Part shown: in pieces, positions 8,601-17,941 of the stretch
Numbering within the stretch: the first letter of the stretch is position 1
How the letters are laid out: each line of letters begins with the position of its first letter
Source: Gaetbulibacter_A aestuarii
GTDB lineage: Bacteria > Bacteroidota > Bacteroidia > Flavobacteriales > Flavobacteriaceae
Assembly: GCF_039537665.1 (NCBI RefSeq)
Contig: NZ_BAABAY010000001.1
Coordinates: forward strand, 744,001 to 808,000
DNA length: 64,000 bases
Direction of reading: 5' to 3'
The notes under the pieces: model-generated
Seen by the model: only the letters and a program-made list of their open reading frames with translations
What the model was told of the DNA's origin: nothing
Databases searched by the model: none
Position numbers and translations under genes: made by a program

Positions 8601-10592
8601 TTAAACAGCCTGAGCTTCAGTAACTAAAATGGTATTTTCGTCCTCCAGGGCCTTTTCAATAAAGTCGTTGATGGCTTCATTTTTCTTTAAACCGTTTTTT
8701 ATCATTACCCCCAATACCAAGGTCACCGCAATACGGGTACCCACCTTTTTTACAGCGGTGTTAAACAAGGGTTCGATCTCGTCGTAACTAACCTCTTCTG
8801 CCAGCTTTTGAATTTCAGCCTTTACCTTTGCTTGTTTAACCTCCGGATAATTCGTGTATTTTTTACCAAGCTGTTTGATTACATCAATAGCTTTGCGTTT
8901 AGCTTGTTGTTGATTTTGATTTTTGGTCGCTTGTTGATTTTGAGGTTTCTGCTTGGCCCAGGAATCTCGTAATCCAACCGTTTTGTTGAAAACAATATGA
9001 TCAACTGTTGAATCCTGATCCACGCAAAAATAGCCTAACCGTTGAAATTGGTAGCGGTCGCCCTCTACAGCTTCTTTTAGGCTTGGTTCCACATAGGCTT
9101 TAATGATATTGAGTGAATTCGGATTTAGGAATTCCATAAAATCTTTATCCTCATGAGTATCCGGTGATTCATCCATAAATAACCGGTCGTATTCACGAAC
9201 TTCAGCTGTTAATGCATGTTGAATAGAAACCCAATGAAGTGTACCTTTTACCTTCTTGTTAGTGTCTTCAGAGTATGTACAATGAATTTCCTGAATGGTA
9301 CCATCATCCGATTTAACTACAGACTCTCCTTTTATGATATACGCGTTTTTTAAACGAACCTCTCCGCCAAGAGTCAAGCGAAAAAATTTCTTTCCTGCCG
9401 ATTCTTTGAAGTCGGCTCTTTCAATATAAATCTCTCTGGAAAAAGGCACTTTGCGATACCCGGCACTTTCATCTTCCTGATTATTTTCGGCATCCAACCA
9501 CTCTATCTTGTCTTCAGGATAATTGGTAATAACTACTTTTACAGGATCTAAAACAGCCATCACACGAGGCGCTGTTTTATTCAGGTCTTCACGAATACAA
9601 AATTCCAAGAGTGATACGTCAATAATATTGTCGCGTTTTGCTACACCAACGGTTTCTACAAATTTGCGAAGCGCTGCGGGCGTGTAACCACGACGTCGCA
9701 ACCCTGAAATGGTAGGCATTCTGGGATCATCCCACCCATTTACTATTTTATCATTAACCAATTGAAGAAGCTTACGCTTACTCATAATGGTGTAACTTAG
9801 GTTCAAACGGGCAAATTCGCGTTGCTTTGGTCTTAATTTATCAGGATCCACTAACTGATCCAGGAACCAGTCATATAATTCGCGATGCGGTTTAAATTCC
9901 AAAGAACATAAAGAGTGCGATACTTGTTCGATGTAATCGCTTTGACCATGAGTCCAGTCGTACATCGGGTACACACACCAATCGTTTCCGGTACGATGAT
10001 GGCTCTTTTTTAGGATACGATACATGATGGGATCACGCATCAACATATTGGTATGTTGCATATCGATCTTGGCACGTAAGATATGTTCTCCTTCTGCAAA
10101 TTCGCCATTTTTCATGCGTGTGAACAGATCAAGATTTTCTTCTACAGAACGATTTCTGTACGGTCCGTCAACTCCGGGCTGGGTTGGGGTTCCTTTTTGT
10201 TCGGCCATGGCTTCACTGGATTGTGAATCCACATAAGCTTTTCCTTGTTTTATCAACTCAATGGCCCAATCATACAATTGTTGAAAATAATCTGAAGAGA
10301 ATAATACCTGATCCCACTTATAACCTAACCAGGCAACATCACGCTTGATCGCATCAACATATTCCTGCTCTTCTTTGGCGGGATTCGTATCATCAAAACG
10401 AAGATTTACCGGAGCGTTATAATGTTCTCCCAAGCCAAAACTAATACCAATAGCCTTGGTGTGGCCAATATGCAAATAGCCGTTAGGTTCCGGTGGAAAA
10501 CGAAAGCGCAGATCTTCTTTAGGAAGTCCATGAGCTAAATCCTCTTCTATAATTTGCTCAATAAAATTGAGTGATTTTCTTTCTTCAGACAT
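8601..10592 (-). CDS. glnS: Glutaminyl-tRNA synthetase with C-terminal extension
   Basis: This class I synthetase charges tRNA-Gln with glutamine directly. The 663-residue product has the HIGH-type signature PPEPNGYLHIGH (residues 31-42), a KMSKS-type loop MSKRKLL near 270, and the GlnRS beta-barrel anticodon-binding region to about 545. Compared with the roughly 555 residues of E. coli GlnRS it carries an extra 100 or so C-terminal residues. These are joined by a glutamine/asparagine/lysine-rich linker (about 547-568) and end in a compact helical domain. Some other bacterial GlnRS enzymes (for example Deinococcus) carry a C-terminal YqeY-like tRNA-binding domain; this tail may be equivalent, but I cannot prove homology by eye. 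A consensus -7 box lies at 10623-10630. Confidence 0.96.
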   Translation of the reverse strand: MSEERKSLNFIEQIIEEDLAHGLPKEDLRFRFPPEPNGYLHIGHTKAIGISFGLGEHYNAPVNLRFDDTNPAKEEQEYVDAIKRDVAWLGYKWDQVLFSSDYFQQLYDWAIELIKQGKAYVDSQSSEAMAEQKGTPTQPGVDGPYRNRSVEENLDLFTRMKNGEFAEGEHILRAKIDMQHTNMLMRDPIMYRILKKSHHRTGNDWCVYPMYDWTHGQSDYIEQVSHSLCSLEFKPHRELYDWFLDQLVDPDKLRPKQREFARLNLSYTIMSKRKLLQLVNDKIVNGWDDPRMPTISGLRRRGYTPAALRKFVETVGVAKRDNIIDVSLLEFCIREDLNKTAPRVMAVLDPVKVVITNYPEDKIEWLDAENNQEDESAGYRKVPFSREIYIERADFKESAGKKFFRLTLGGEVRLKNAYIIKGESVVKSDDGTIQEIHCTYSEDTNKKVKGTLHWVSIQHALTAEVREYDRLFMDESPDTHEDKDFMEFLNPNSLNIIKAYVEPSLKEAVEGDRYQFQRLGYFCVDQDSTVDHIVFNKTVGLRDSWAKQKPQNQQATKNQNQQQAKRKAIDVIKQLGKKYTNYPEVKQAKVKAEIQKLAEEVSYDEIEPLFNTAVKKVGTRIAVTLVLGVMIKNGLKKNEAINDFIEKALEDENTILVTEAQAV

Positions 10593-10622
10593 TCTTGAAA
10601 TTTATTTCATCGCAATAGGCCT

Positions 10623-10630
10623 CAAAATTA
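10623..10630 (-). promoter_or_regulatory. -7 box of glnS (TAATTTTG)
   Basis: On the minus strand this is an exact TAnnTTTG match, 31 bases before the glnS ATG. It is back to back with the folB box at 10644-10651, forming a divergent promoter pair. Confidence 0.6.
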
Positions 10631-10643
10631 AGTAAATTCAGGT

Positions 10644-10651
10644 TATTTTTG
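10644..10651 (+). promoter_or_regulatory. -7 box of folB (TATTTTTG)
   Basis: This is an exact TAnnTTTG match. It overlaps the first possible in-frame start of the downstream reading frame (10649), so that start cannot be used from this promoter. This favours the ATG at 10697. Confidence 0.55.
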
Positions 10652-10696
10652 CTGAATAAGTTACATAAGCTCAACAATTTTTTGTTTTATGATATT

Positions 10697-11068
10697 ATGG
10701 GAATAATAAAAGTAGAAAACATTCGGATTTACGCTTATCACGGGTGTTTAAAAGAGGAGAAAAAAATAGGTAGTGATTATCGCGTGGACCTACAGGTTGA
10801 AGCCGATCTAAAAACGTCGTCAGAAACTGATAAATTGAGCGATACTGTAGACTATGTATTTCTAAATAAGATCATTAAGGAAGAAATGTTAAAGCCTTCA
10901 CATTTGTTAGAAACTGTAGGAAAACGTATATTAGACCGCATTTTTAATGAAGACGAGCGCATTGAAAAAGCGACGGTATGGGTGAGTAAATTAAATCCGC
11001 CAATCGGTGGTGATGTTGCGCGTGTTACGATAAAAATGACTGATAAGCGAAAAAATCGTTTAAAGTAA
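10697..11068 (+). CDS. folB: Dihydroneopterin aldolase
   Basis: FolB cleaves 7,8-dihydroneopterin to 6-hydroxymethyl-dihydropterin and glycolaldehyde in tetrahydrofolate synthesis. From the ATG at 10697 the product is 123 residues, the usual family length. Family features are the N-terminal IRIYAYHGCLKEEK segment, the conserved YHG with glutamates, the central E-T-V-KRI helix region, and the C-terminal KLNPPIGGDVARVTI strand. An upstream in-frame start at 10649 was rejected because it overlaps the promoter box and adds non-conserved residues. tRNA-Cys follows 38 bases downstream on the same strand. Confidence 0.93.
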   Translation: MGIIKVENIRIYAYHGCLKEEKKIGSDYRVDLQVEADLKTSSETDKLSDTVDYVFLNKIIKEEMLKPSHLLETVGKRILDRIFNEDERIEKATVWVSKLNPPIGGDVARVTIKMTDKRKNRLK

Positions 11069-11106
11069 CAAAAAGTCCCAATTTTTTTTACTTTTGCACT
11101 CAATAT

Positions 11107-11180
11107 GGCGTCGTGGCCGAGTGGCTAGGCAGAGGTCTGCAAAACCTTCTACAGCGGTTCGAATCCGCTCGACGCCTCCA
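11107..11180 (+). tRNA. tRNA-Cys (GCA), CCA encoded
   Basis: A full cloverleaf can be drawn. The acceptor stem is GGCGTCG with CGACGCC, the D arm starts at GCCGAG, the anticodon loop CTGCAAA gives GCA, and the T arm contains GGTTCGAATCC. The discriminator base is T (U73), an identity element for cysteine, and the CCA end is encoded. Confidence 0.97.
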
Positions 11181-11181
11181 A

Positions 11182-11217
11182 AAAAGCTTTCGAAATATCG
11201 GAAGCTTTTATTTTTTT
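11182..11217 (+). terminator. Terminator directly after tRNA-Cys, overlapping the end of the LysE gene
   Basis: An 11-bp stem with one G-T wobble (AAAAGCTTTCG / CGGAAGCTTTT) has a 6-base loop and seven T after it. It begins one base after the tRNA CCA end. The opposite-strand LysE stop codon (11208-11210) lies inside it. Confidence 0.8.
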
Positions 11218-11891
11218 ATGGGACTAATCTGTTCTAATTTGTTTTCGATGATTTTCTTCTCCTTTGGAAAGAACCCCTGAACAAAAAGCAATACTCCAAA
11301 ACCAAGTATTACTAAAGCAACCAGTTTTTTAGCTTTGAATATGAGTCGCGGTGTTAATCGGTTCTTCAATTGTTTCGCAATTAAAATTTTAAAGATATCA
11401 ACAACGAGATAGGTTGCAAGAATACTGGTTAAGAACACCACTACGCCATTTTGAGAGGTTGCCAGACTATTACCTAAAACAATAAAAGCTACCCAGCCTA
11501 AAAGCACGCCAATGTTGATGAAATTCAATAAAAAACCCTTTAAAAAAAGTTTACCATAACCTTTTTTAATTTCCACTCTGTGGTATTCCCTAACAATATG
11601 TCGAAAGGATTTTGAGGTTTTTAGAAAAGAGATCACGCCATAAGCGATCAAAAGAACCCCTCCAAATATTAACAGGTTTGGATCGTCTTTAATTTTATCA
11701 AGGAGTTTGTTGGTGCTAAAAAAGGCAATGAAGATGAAAATGGAATCTGCTGTAATAACGCCTAGATCAAAAATAAAAGCGCTTTTAAACCCTTTTGTGG
11801 CACTGGTTTCCAGTAGCACAAAAAATACCGGTCCAATAGTAAAGGCCAGGATTATACCAAATGGAATAGCTTTTATAACATCATCAAACAT
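11208..11891 (-). CDS. LysE family translocator
   Basis: The 227-residue integral membrane protein has about six hydrophobic helices. The LysE/RhtB pattern shows at the N-terminus in AIPFGIILAFTIGPVFFVLL (residues 8-27), with the conserved G-P in helix 1 and a basic cytoplasmic loop after helix 3. Members export amino acids such as lysine, arginine, threonine or homoserine out of the cell; the substrate cannot be told from sequence. A consensus -7 box lies at 11910-11917. The C-terminal tail is short, charged and not conserved. Confidence 0.88.
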   Translation of the reverse strand: MFDDVIKAIPFGIILAFTIGPVFFVLLETSATKGFKSAFIFDLGVITADSIFIFIAFFSTNKLLDKIKDDPNLLIFGGVLLIAYGVISFLKTSKSFRHIVREYHRVEIKKGYGKLFLKGFLLNFINIGVLLGWVAFIVLGNSLATSQNGVVVFLTSILATYLVVDIFKILIAKQLKNRLTPRLIFKAKKLVALVILGFGVLLFVQGFFPKEKKIIENKLEQISPIKK

Positions 11892-11909
11892 AAACGTTCA
11901 GGGTTTTAA

Positions 11910-11917
11910 CAAAAGTA
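11910..11917 (-). promoter_or_regulatory. -7 box of the LysE gene (TACTTTTG)
   Basis: This exact TAnnTTTG match on the minus strand lies 18 bases before the start codon. A TTG on the same strand (plus-strand CAA at 11932-11934) lies 14 bases further upstream, which is a little closer than the usual -33 spacing. Confidence 0.5.
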
Positions 11918-11948
11918 ACTAAATCTTAAAACAATTGTAAATACCTGA

Positions 11949-14222
11949 TTATAATGTTATGCTCACTTCAAGTTCAGTATCAGAACTACCGCCAACGAAA
12001 ATTTTAAATTCTCCCGGTTCCACTAAATAATTACCATCGTTATCAAAAAAACCAAGTTCCTTATCGGTAAGTGTAATGGTGATGTTTTTTGTTTCTCCGG
12101 GCTCTAAAGTAACCTGTTTAAAACCTTTTAGTTCTTTAACCGGTCTGACAACACTTGCCACCAGATCACGAATATAAACCTGAGCAGTTTCTTTACCCGC
12201 AATAGCACCGGTATTCTTCAGGTCAAAAGATACTTTAAAACTGTTATCTCCTGATTTAGAGACCTCAAGGTTTGAATATTCAAAAGTGGTATAGCTCAAC
12301 CCAAATCCAAATGGATAAAGTGGTGTGTTTTCAACATCGATGTAATGGGACCAAAAGACATCACCGGGATTTTTTGGTGTGGGACGCCCTGTTTGATTAT
12401 GGTTATAAAACATCGGAACCTGCCCCACAGTACGTGGAAAAGTTACCGGTAATTTACCGCTTGGATTATAATCGCCATACAATACTTGAGCAATGGCATT
12501 TCCGCTTTGTGTTCCCAGTTGCCAGGCTTCCACTATAGCCGGAACATGTTCCGCTGCCCATGGAATTGTTAAAGGGCGGCCATTGTTTAATACCAGAACC
12601 ATATTTTTATTTACAGCAAATACAGCCTCTAACAATTCTTGTTGTACACCTGGTAATCCTAATTTGGTACGGCTTCTGGCCTCACCGCTTTCAAAAGCAT
12701 GTTCGCCCAAAACCATGACCACAACGTCGGCTTGTTTCGCGGTTTTTATAGCATCATCAAAACCGCTTTTATCTGTTGTATTGATCTTAATTTCTTTCGT
12801 GAACGAAGGCTCTTCCGCTGTAACATCAGCGCCTTTAGCAAAGGTGATCGTGTTATCCGGATAGGCTTTCATCCCTTCTAAAAAAGACACCGCCGTACCA
12901 TTGTCAGCAGCCAAACGCCAGCTTCCTAAAGGACTTGTTTTATCTTGTGCTAATTTCCCAATAACGGCAATGTTCTGGCCTTGTTTTTTGAGCGGTAAAA
13001 GTTGATTTTCATTTTTAAGAAGCACGATGGATTTTTTCGCCATGTCCAGAACCGCATTCTGAATATCCTGACTTCCTACAACTGATTTTTCACGTTCCTC
13101 ATCACAATATTTATAAGGATCATCAAATAAACCAAGTTCATATTTTACTTTTAAAATCCGTGAAACAGCTTCATCTATAACAGCTTCAGAAACTTTACCT
13201 TCTTTTACTAAAGCGGCTAATTCTATAACGTAAGCATCAGATTCCATATCCATATCACAGCCGGCATTGGCAGCAATTTCTGCTGCTTGTTTCATATCTT
13301 TTGCAAAGCCATGCTTACGCATTTCTTCAATGGAGGCCCAATCAGAAACCACAAAGCCTTTAAAATCCCAGGTTCCTTTTAAAATATTGCGCTGTAAAAA
13401 CGTGTTTCCTGTAGATGGTATTCCATTAAGCAAATTAAACGCATTCATAAATGTTTTTACATCGGCATCTACAGCTGCTTTAAAAGGTGGAAAAACAACG
13501 TTATACAATGTAGAAGTTCCTACATCAACGGTATTATACTCCTTACCGCCTTCAACAAAACCATAACCGGCAAAATGTTTAGCACAGGCAGCTAAAGTGT
13601 TGGGTTTTGAAAGATCATCCCCTTGAAAACCATGAACACGAGCCTGAGCTATCAAAGATCCTAAATACGGATCTTCGCCGGCGCCTTCCATAACGCGACC
13701 CCAGCGTGCATCTCTTGAAATATCAACCATAGGTGCAAAAGTCCAGTTGATTCCTGCGGCAGAGGCTTCCAAAGCAGCAACCTCTGCAGCGTGTTTTATG
13801 GCGTCTAAATCCCAACTTGCCGACTCGGCTAATGGAATCGGACTTAAGGTTTTATAACCATGAATTAAATCAAAACCTATAATTAAAGGGATCCCTAAAC
13901 GAGATTCTTCAACAGCAATTTTTTGAACCGCTCTTACATTTTCAACACCCCGAACATTTAACATAGAACCTACATAACCTTTTCGTAAATCTTCATATTT
14001 TTTTGCCGCATCACCGGTAGATGGTGTTGGACCGGTAACATCCCAAAAACCATTATACTGATTCATCTGGCCTATTTTTTCTTCTAAAGTCATTTTTGAA
14101 AGTAAGGTCTTTACTTTAGCGTCTATAGAATCTTCTGTGGATTTGGTTTCTTGCTTACAAGAAGTCAATGTGGTCATACTAATTAAAATAAGGGTGTAAA
14201 ATTTATAGCGTACTCGGTTCAT
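11949..14222 (-). CDS. bglX: Glycoside hydrolase family 3 beta-glucosidase (BglX-type), lipoprotein
   Basis: This exo-acting beta-glucosidase/xylosidase-type enzyme of 757 residues starts with a lipoprotein signal peptide (lipobox LTSC, cysteine about residue 22), so it is probably anchored to a periplasmic or outer membrane. The GH3 N-terminal barrel carries the KHFAGYG motif and the nucleophile aspartate in GFVVSDWAS (about residue 290). The GH3 C-terminal alpha/beta sandwich and a fibronectin-III-like domain (last 70 or so residues) follow. The domain order matches E. coli BglX. No SusC/SusD pair is adjacent, so it is not part of a visible polysaccharide utilisation locus. A consensus -7 box lies at 14247-14254. 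Confidence 0.95.
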   Translation of the reverse strand: MNRVRYKFYTLILISMTTLTSCKQETKSTEDSIDAKVKTLLSKMTLEEKIGQMNQYNGFWDVTGPTPSTGDAAKKYEDLRKGYVGSMLNVRGVENVRAVQKIAVEESRLGIPLIIGFDLIHGYKTLSPIPLAESASWDLDAIKHAAEVAALEASAAGINWTFAPMVDISRDARWGRVMEGAGEDPYLGSLIAQARVHGFQGDDLSKPNTLAACAKHFAGYGFVEGGKEYNTVDVGTSTLYNVVFPPFKAAVDADVKTFMNAFNLLNGIPSTGNTFLQRNILKGTWDFKGFVVSDWASIEEMRKHGFAKDMKQAAEIAANAGCDMDMESDAYVIELAALVKEGKVSEAVIDEAVSRILKVKYELGLFDDPYKYCDEEREKSVVGSQDIQNAVLDMAKKSIVLLKNENQLLPLKKQGQNIAVIGKLAQDKTSPLGSWRLAADNGTAVSFLEGMKAYPDNTITFAKGADVTAEEPSFTKEIKINTTDKSGFDDAIKTAKQADVVVMVLGEHAFESGEARSRTKLGLPGVQQELLEAVFAVNKNMVLVLNNGRPLTIPWAAEHVPAIVEAWQLGTQSGNAIAQVLYGDYNPSGKLPVTFPRTVGQVPMFYNHNQTGRPTPKNPGDVFWSHYIDVENTPLYPFGFGLSYTTFEYSNLEVSKSGDNSFKVSFDLKNTGAIAGKETAQVYIRDLVASVVRPVKELKGFKQVTLEPGETKNITITLTDKELGFFDNDGNYLVEPGEFKIFVGGSSDTELEVSITL

Positions 14223-14246
14223 GATATCTTATTAGTTAGTGAAAAG

Positions 14247-14254
14247 CAAAGATA
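14247..14254 (-). promoter_or_regulatory. -7 box of the GH3 gene (TATCTTTG)
   Basis: This exact TAnnTTTG match on the minus strand lies 24 bases before the start codon. Confidence 0.55.
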
Positions 14255-14281
14255 TAAATTTAAGACTGTAGTTATACCAAC

Positions 14282-14310
14282 AAAAAATCCCTACCAAAAC
14301 TGATAGGGAT
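14282..14310 (-). terminator. Terminator after the head-GIN domain gene
   Basis: On the minus strand a 7-bp perfect stem (ATCCCTA / TAGGGAT) is followed by six T, 23 bases after the stop codon at 14334. Confidence 0.7.
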
Positions 14311-14333
14311 CTAAGTTGTTTTTTAGTGTAATT

Positions 14334-15011
14334 TTAAGAATCCACGCGTTTGATTCGTCCACCTAAAGCTTTGGATTCATTAACTGTTTCAGGATGTCCG
14401 TAAATATAAACATCGCCACCGGCACGGATATTAATATCTAATAATTTAGAAGCTCTTACATGGCCTTCACCACCGGCTTTAATAGATATTTCGGTAGTCT
14501 CACTATCTACCTTACTACCCATAAAAACACCGCCTGTAGACAAAGAAACATCTTGTTTTTTAGCTTGACCTGTTGCGGTGATAATACCACCTGTAACAGA
14601 TTTAATATTCGCATATTTCACTTGGATAGGAACTTCAATAGTACCACCTTCCTGGGCTTTCAGATCGATCTCAAATTGCTCTATAGTATCATCGGATTTC
14701 ACAACAGCACCTTCATTCACATCAATGGTATCAACACTGGTGTAATATAGTTTCACGTGCGTTTTATCGCCATCAAAGATCTCACCTAAATTCATTTTGA
14801 TTTTTAAAACACCATTTGTGTTTTTTAGAACAACATCTTCTGTGTTATCCCCGGAAATAATGACTTTGTTCTGGTCTGATTTTATAAGTTCTACATGAAT
14901 TAAATCATAAACCTTAAGTTCGGTAAATTCGCCAATATTGCGCTCTATGGTATTTTGTGCAAATACTGATGTGGTGATCAGCAGCACAATAAATTTTACT
15001 AAAGTTTTCAT
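14334..15011 (-). CDS. Head GIN domain (DUF2807) secreted protein
   Basis: The 225-residue protein begins with a clear signal peptide (MKTLVKFIVLLITTSVFAQ). A repetitive beta-helix-like domain with regular G/S/T-V-x-I strands follows and matches the DUF2807 'putative auto-transporter adhesin, head GIN' family common in Bacteroidota. I chose the ATG at 15011 because the signal peptide starts there; the upstream in-frame ATG at 15071 would add 20 polar residues in front of it. Molecular function is unknown. It stands between bglX and rnr on the same strand, with its own terminator. Confidence 0.85.
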   Translation of the reverse strand: MKTLVKFIVLLITTSVFAQNTIERNIGEFTELKVYDLIHVELIKSDQNKVIISGDNTEDVVLKNTNGVLKIKMNLGEIFDGDKTHVKLYYTSVDTIDVNEGAVVKSDDTIEQFEIDLKAQEGGTIEVPIQVKYANIKSVTGGIITATGQAKKQDVSLSTGGVFMGSKVDSETTEISIKAGGEGHVRASKLLDINIRAGGDVYIYGHPETVNESKALGGRIKRVDS

Positions 15012-15106
15012 CTGTTTAATTTTTTGAAGGGTTACACTTGGTTTGCTTTTTGATTTATACAAAATTATCAAGAATTATTCCGTTGTAACTATCCTTTGAT
15101 AAAAAT

Positions 15107-17314
15107 TTAGTTTGTTTGATCTTCTGGCTTACCTTCCAAAGTAAAATCCAAATGCTTTTTAACCAGATCGGTATTCTTAACCTTCACTACAACCTCATCA
15201 CCTAATTGGAATATTTTTTTAGTTTTTCTGCCAACCATTGCAAAAAGATCCTGATCGAAAGCATAATGATCATCTGTCATATCACGAACACTCACCATCC
15301 CTTCACATTTATTGGAAATAATTTCAACATAAATTCCCCAATCGGTCACACCGGAAATCACACCAACAAAAGTTTCATCTTGATGGTTCTGCATGAATTT
15401 GATCTGCATATACTTAATAGAGTCACGCTCCGCTTTTGTTGCTAAATATTCCATGTTACTGGAATGTTGGCATTTTTCTTCATAAGCATCTTCGCTAGCC
15501 GATTTACCTCCGTCCAAATAACGTTGTAATAAACGGTGTGCCATCACATCCGGATAACGGCGAATAGGCGAGGTAAAATGACTGTAATAATCGAATGCTA
15601 AACCATAATGACCTATGTTATGGGTGGTATATTCTGCCTTGCTCATACTTCGGATAGCCAGGGTATCGACAAGGTTTTGCTCTTTTTTTCCAACCACATC
15701 TTTCAATAAAAAGTTTAATGATTTTGTAGTAGATTTTCGATCTTTAAAATTAAGTTTATATCCAAAACGTGATACAATACCTTGTAAATTAGCAAGTTTA
15801 CTTTCATCCGGTTCATCGTGAACACGATAAATAAATGTCTTTTTCTGATCTTGTTTTCCAACAAATTCTGCTACTTTCCGATTGGCGAGAAGCATAAATT
15901 CCTCGATCAATTTATTAGCATCCTTACTGGTTTTAAAATAAACACCTAACGGATTATTATCATCATCCAATTCAAACTTTACTTCTACTTTATCAAATGA
16001 AATAGCACCATCTTTCATCCGCTTTCGACGCATGATCTTAGCTAATTCATCCAGTTTTAAAACGGCATCAGCAATAGATTGTGTGGTTTGGTATCGGTTT
16101 CCGGTTAGGGATACTTCTTCAGAGATATCATTCGATTTACTTTCAATAATAGCCTGGGCTTCTTCGTAAGCAAAACGAGCATCACTATAAGTAACGGTTC
16201 TTCCGAACCATTGGTCTTTTACTTCAGCTTTATCATTGATTTTAAATACAGCAGAAAACGTGTATTTTTCTTCATTAGGACGCAATGAACACGCATTATT
16301 TGAAAGCACTTCCGGAAGCATCGGAACCACCCGATCTACAAGATAAACTGAGGTAGCACGCTCATAAGCTTCATCATCTAAAATAGTTCCTTCCTGAACA
16401 TAATGCGACACATCAGCAATATGAATTCCAATTTCATACAAACCATTTCCTAAATCTTTAAAAGACAAGGCATCATCAAAATCTTTTGCATCTTTAGGAT
16501 CAATAGTAAACGTAAGATCCTGACGCATATCACGACGTTTTGCTATTTCTTCTTTCGTTATCGACGTATCTAATTTATTAGCATAATCTTCAACTTCATA
16601 AGGAAATTCGTAAGGTAATCCATATTCCGCTAAAATAGCGTGAATCTCCGTATTGTGTTCTCCTGGTTTTCCTAAAACCTGAATCACCTTTCCATTGGGA
16701 GAACTCGCATTTTCCGGCCAATCTTCCAGGCGCACTAAAACTTTATCGCCATCTTCCGCTTTAAGCGTTTTATTTATAGGCACGAAAATATCGGTGTACA
16801 TTTTTCCGCTATCCGGAATTACAAAAGCGAAATTACTGTTCTTCTGGATTTGAATAACCCCAACATATTCACTTTTAGCGCGTTTGATTACCTTAGTAAT
16901 TTCACCTTCAAGTTTCCCTTGTTTTCGCCGTTTATAGAGATAGAATTCTACCTCATCATCATGTAATGCTTTATTTATATTATTTGAAGCAATAAATATA
17001 TCGTCGTCAAAATCATCGCAGATCACATACCCACTTCCTCTGGCAGCCATATCTAATCTTCCGGTATAATATTCCGCAGTTACCACGGCTTTATATTTAC
17101 CACGATCTACTTCTTCAATTTCTTTTTTGCCTTGAAGGTCTCTTACATGTTTTATAATTTGGTTTCGGCTATTAGCATCATCAACTTCTAGCATTGCCGC
17201 TATTTGTTTGTAGTTGAACGTTTTATTGCGTTCTTTTTTTAAAATACTTAATATTTTATTTGATAGGTTTGGAATTCCTTTTTTTCCGGATTTCCTTTTT
17301 TTCTTTTTACTCAT
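15107..17314 (-). CDS. rnr: Ribonuclease R
   Basis: This 3'-5' processive exoribonuclease of 735 residues degrades structured RNA. The N-terminus is strongly basic with a winged-helix HTH_12-like domain (about 20-80). Cold-shock-type RNA-binding domains follow to about 240, then the RNB catalytic domain with the metal-binding signature DPKDAKDFDDAL (about 272-283), and a C-terminal S1 domain (about 650-725, with GVISGVTDWGIYVE). Length and domain order match RNase R, not RNase II. A 627-bp AT-rich region lies upstream, with a candidate -7 box at 17406-17413. Confidence 0.96.
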   Translation of the reverse strand: MSKKKKRKSGKKGIPNLSNKILSILKKERNKTFNYKQIAAMLEVDDANSRNQIIKHVRDLQGKKEIEEVDRGKYKAVVTAEYYTGRLDMAARGSGYVICDDFDDDIFIASNNINKALHDDEVEFYLYKRRKQGKLEGEITKVIKRAKSEYVGVIQIQKNSNFAFVIPDSGKMYTDIFVPINKTLKAEDGDKVLVRLEDWPENASSPNGKVIQVLGKPGEHNTEIHAILAEYGLPYEFPYEVEDYANKLDTSITKEEIAKRRDMRQDLTFTIDPKDAKDFDDALSFKDLGNGLYEIGIHIADVSHYVQEGTILDDEAYERATSVYLVDRVVPMLPEVLSNNACSLRPNEEKYTFSAVFKINDKAEVKDQWFGRTVTYSDARFAYEEAQAIIESKSNDISEEVSLTGNRYQTTQSIADAVLKLDELAKIMRRKRMKDGAISFDKVEVKFELDDDNNPLGVYFKTSKDANKLIEEFMLLANRKVAEFVGKQDQKKTFIYRVHDEPDESKLANLQGIVSRFGYKLNFKDRKSTTKSLNFLLKDVVGKKEQNLVDTLAIRSMSKAEYTTHNIGHYGLAFDYYSHFTSPIRRYPDVMAHRLLQRYLDGGKSASEDAYEEKCQHSSNMEYLATKAERDSIKYMQIKFMQNHQDETFVGVISGVTDWGIYVEIISNKCEGMVSVRDMTDDHYAFDQDLFAMVGRKTKKIFQLGDEVVVKVKNTDLVKKHLDFTLEGKPEDQTN

Positions 17315-17405
17315 TTAATGGTTGTAATCATTATAATTTCCTAAGATACAGGAAATTGTGTTATTAATAGCATCTATAAAAGGTGAAGACCGTGCTATTT
17401 TTTTA

Positions 17406-17413
17406 CAAAGCTA
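17406..17413 (-). promoter_or_regulatory. Candidate -7 box of rnr (TAGCTTTG)
   Basis: This exact TAnnTTTG match on the minus strand lies 91 bases before the rnr start. In such AT-rich DNA the match carries limited weight. Confidence 0.4.
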
Positions 17414-17910
17414 CGCTTTTTAAAGTTAATCTCATGTTTCCCCAGAATTAAATATTTTTCTACGCTTTTTAAGTTGTCAACAGTATATATAATATTAATC
17501 ATTTCTTTTTGAAATTTTAAAAAAAATATGATGATGATTATAGGGTGTTAATAGCGGTATAACTTTTTGTATATAAATTTTGAAACCTTCTTTTTTTAAA
17601 TTTATTGATAAGTAATTAACATATATAATAACCCTTAAATACTTAAAAATGAATTGTTTTATATTTTATATCAACAGTTGTTTATAACTGGATTTAACCG
17701 TTAATTATTAATAAATTTTTTAAAATTTTGGTCTGATAACTACATTTAAAATGCTGAAAACTTAGCTACAAAAAAAGGGTTATTTTTTTGGTAATATTGA
17801 AAAACATCTGGTTGGAAAAATTTGATGTATTTTCCAAATTTTTATTTCAGAAAAGAATCACCAGTTATTAACAAGTAATGAATACATTAATTCACATCAC
17901 TTATAATTAT

Positions 17911-17918
17911 TACCTTTG
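17911..17918 (+). promoter_or_regulatory. -7 box of the rpiB operon (TACCTTTG)
   Basis: This exact TAnnTTTG match lies 23 bases before the rpiB ATG. No TTG is seen at 17-23 bases upstream. Confidence 0.55.
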
Positions 17919-17941
17919 TATTTGTATTTAAAAAAATTCAT

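Larger units (their letters stand above)
17315..17941. other. 627-bp very AT-rich divergent intergenic region, no gene seen
   Basis: This is the longest gene-free stretch in the window, between rnr (-) and rpiB (+). It consists of runs of A and T with stops in all frames and no ORF of note. Only the two outward-facing -7 boxes near the ends (17406-17413 minus, 17911-17918 plus) are recognisable. I see no tRNA-like or terminator-like structure. A small RNA or a curved upstream element is possible but not supported. Confidence 0.6.
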
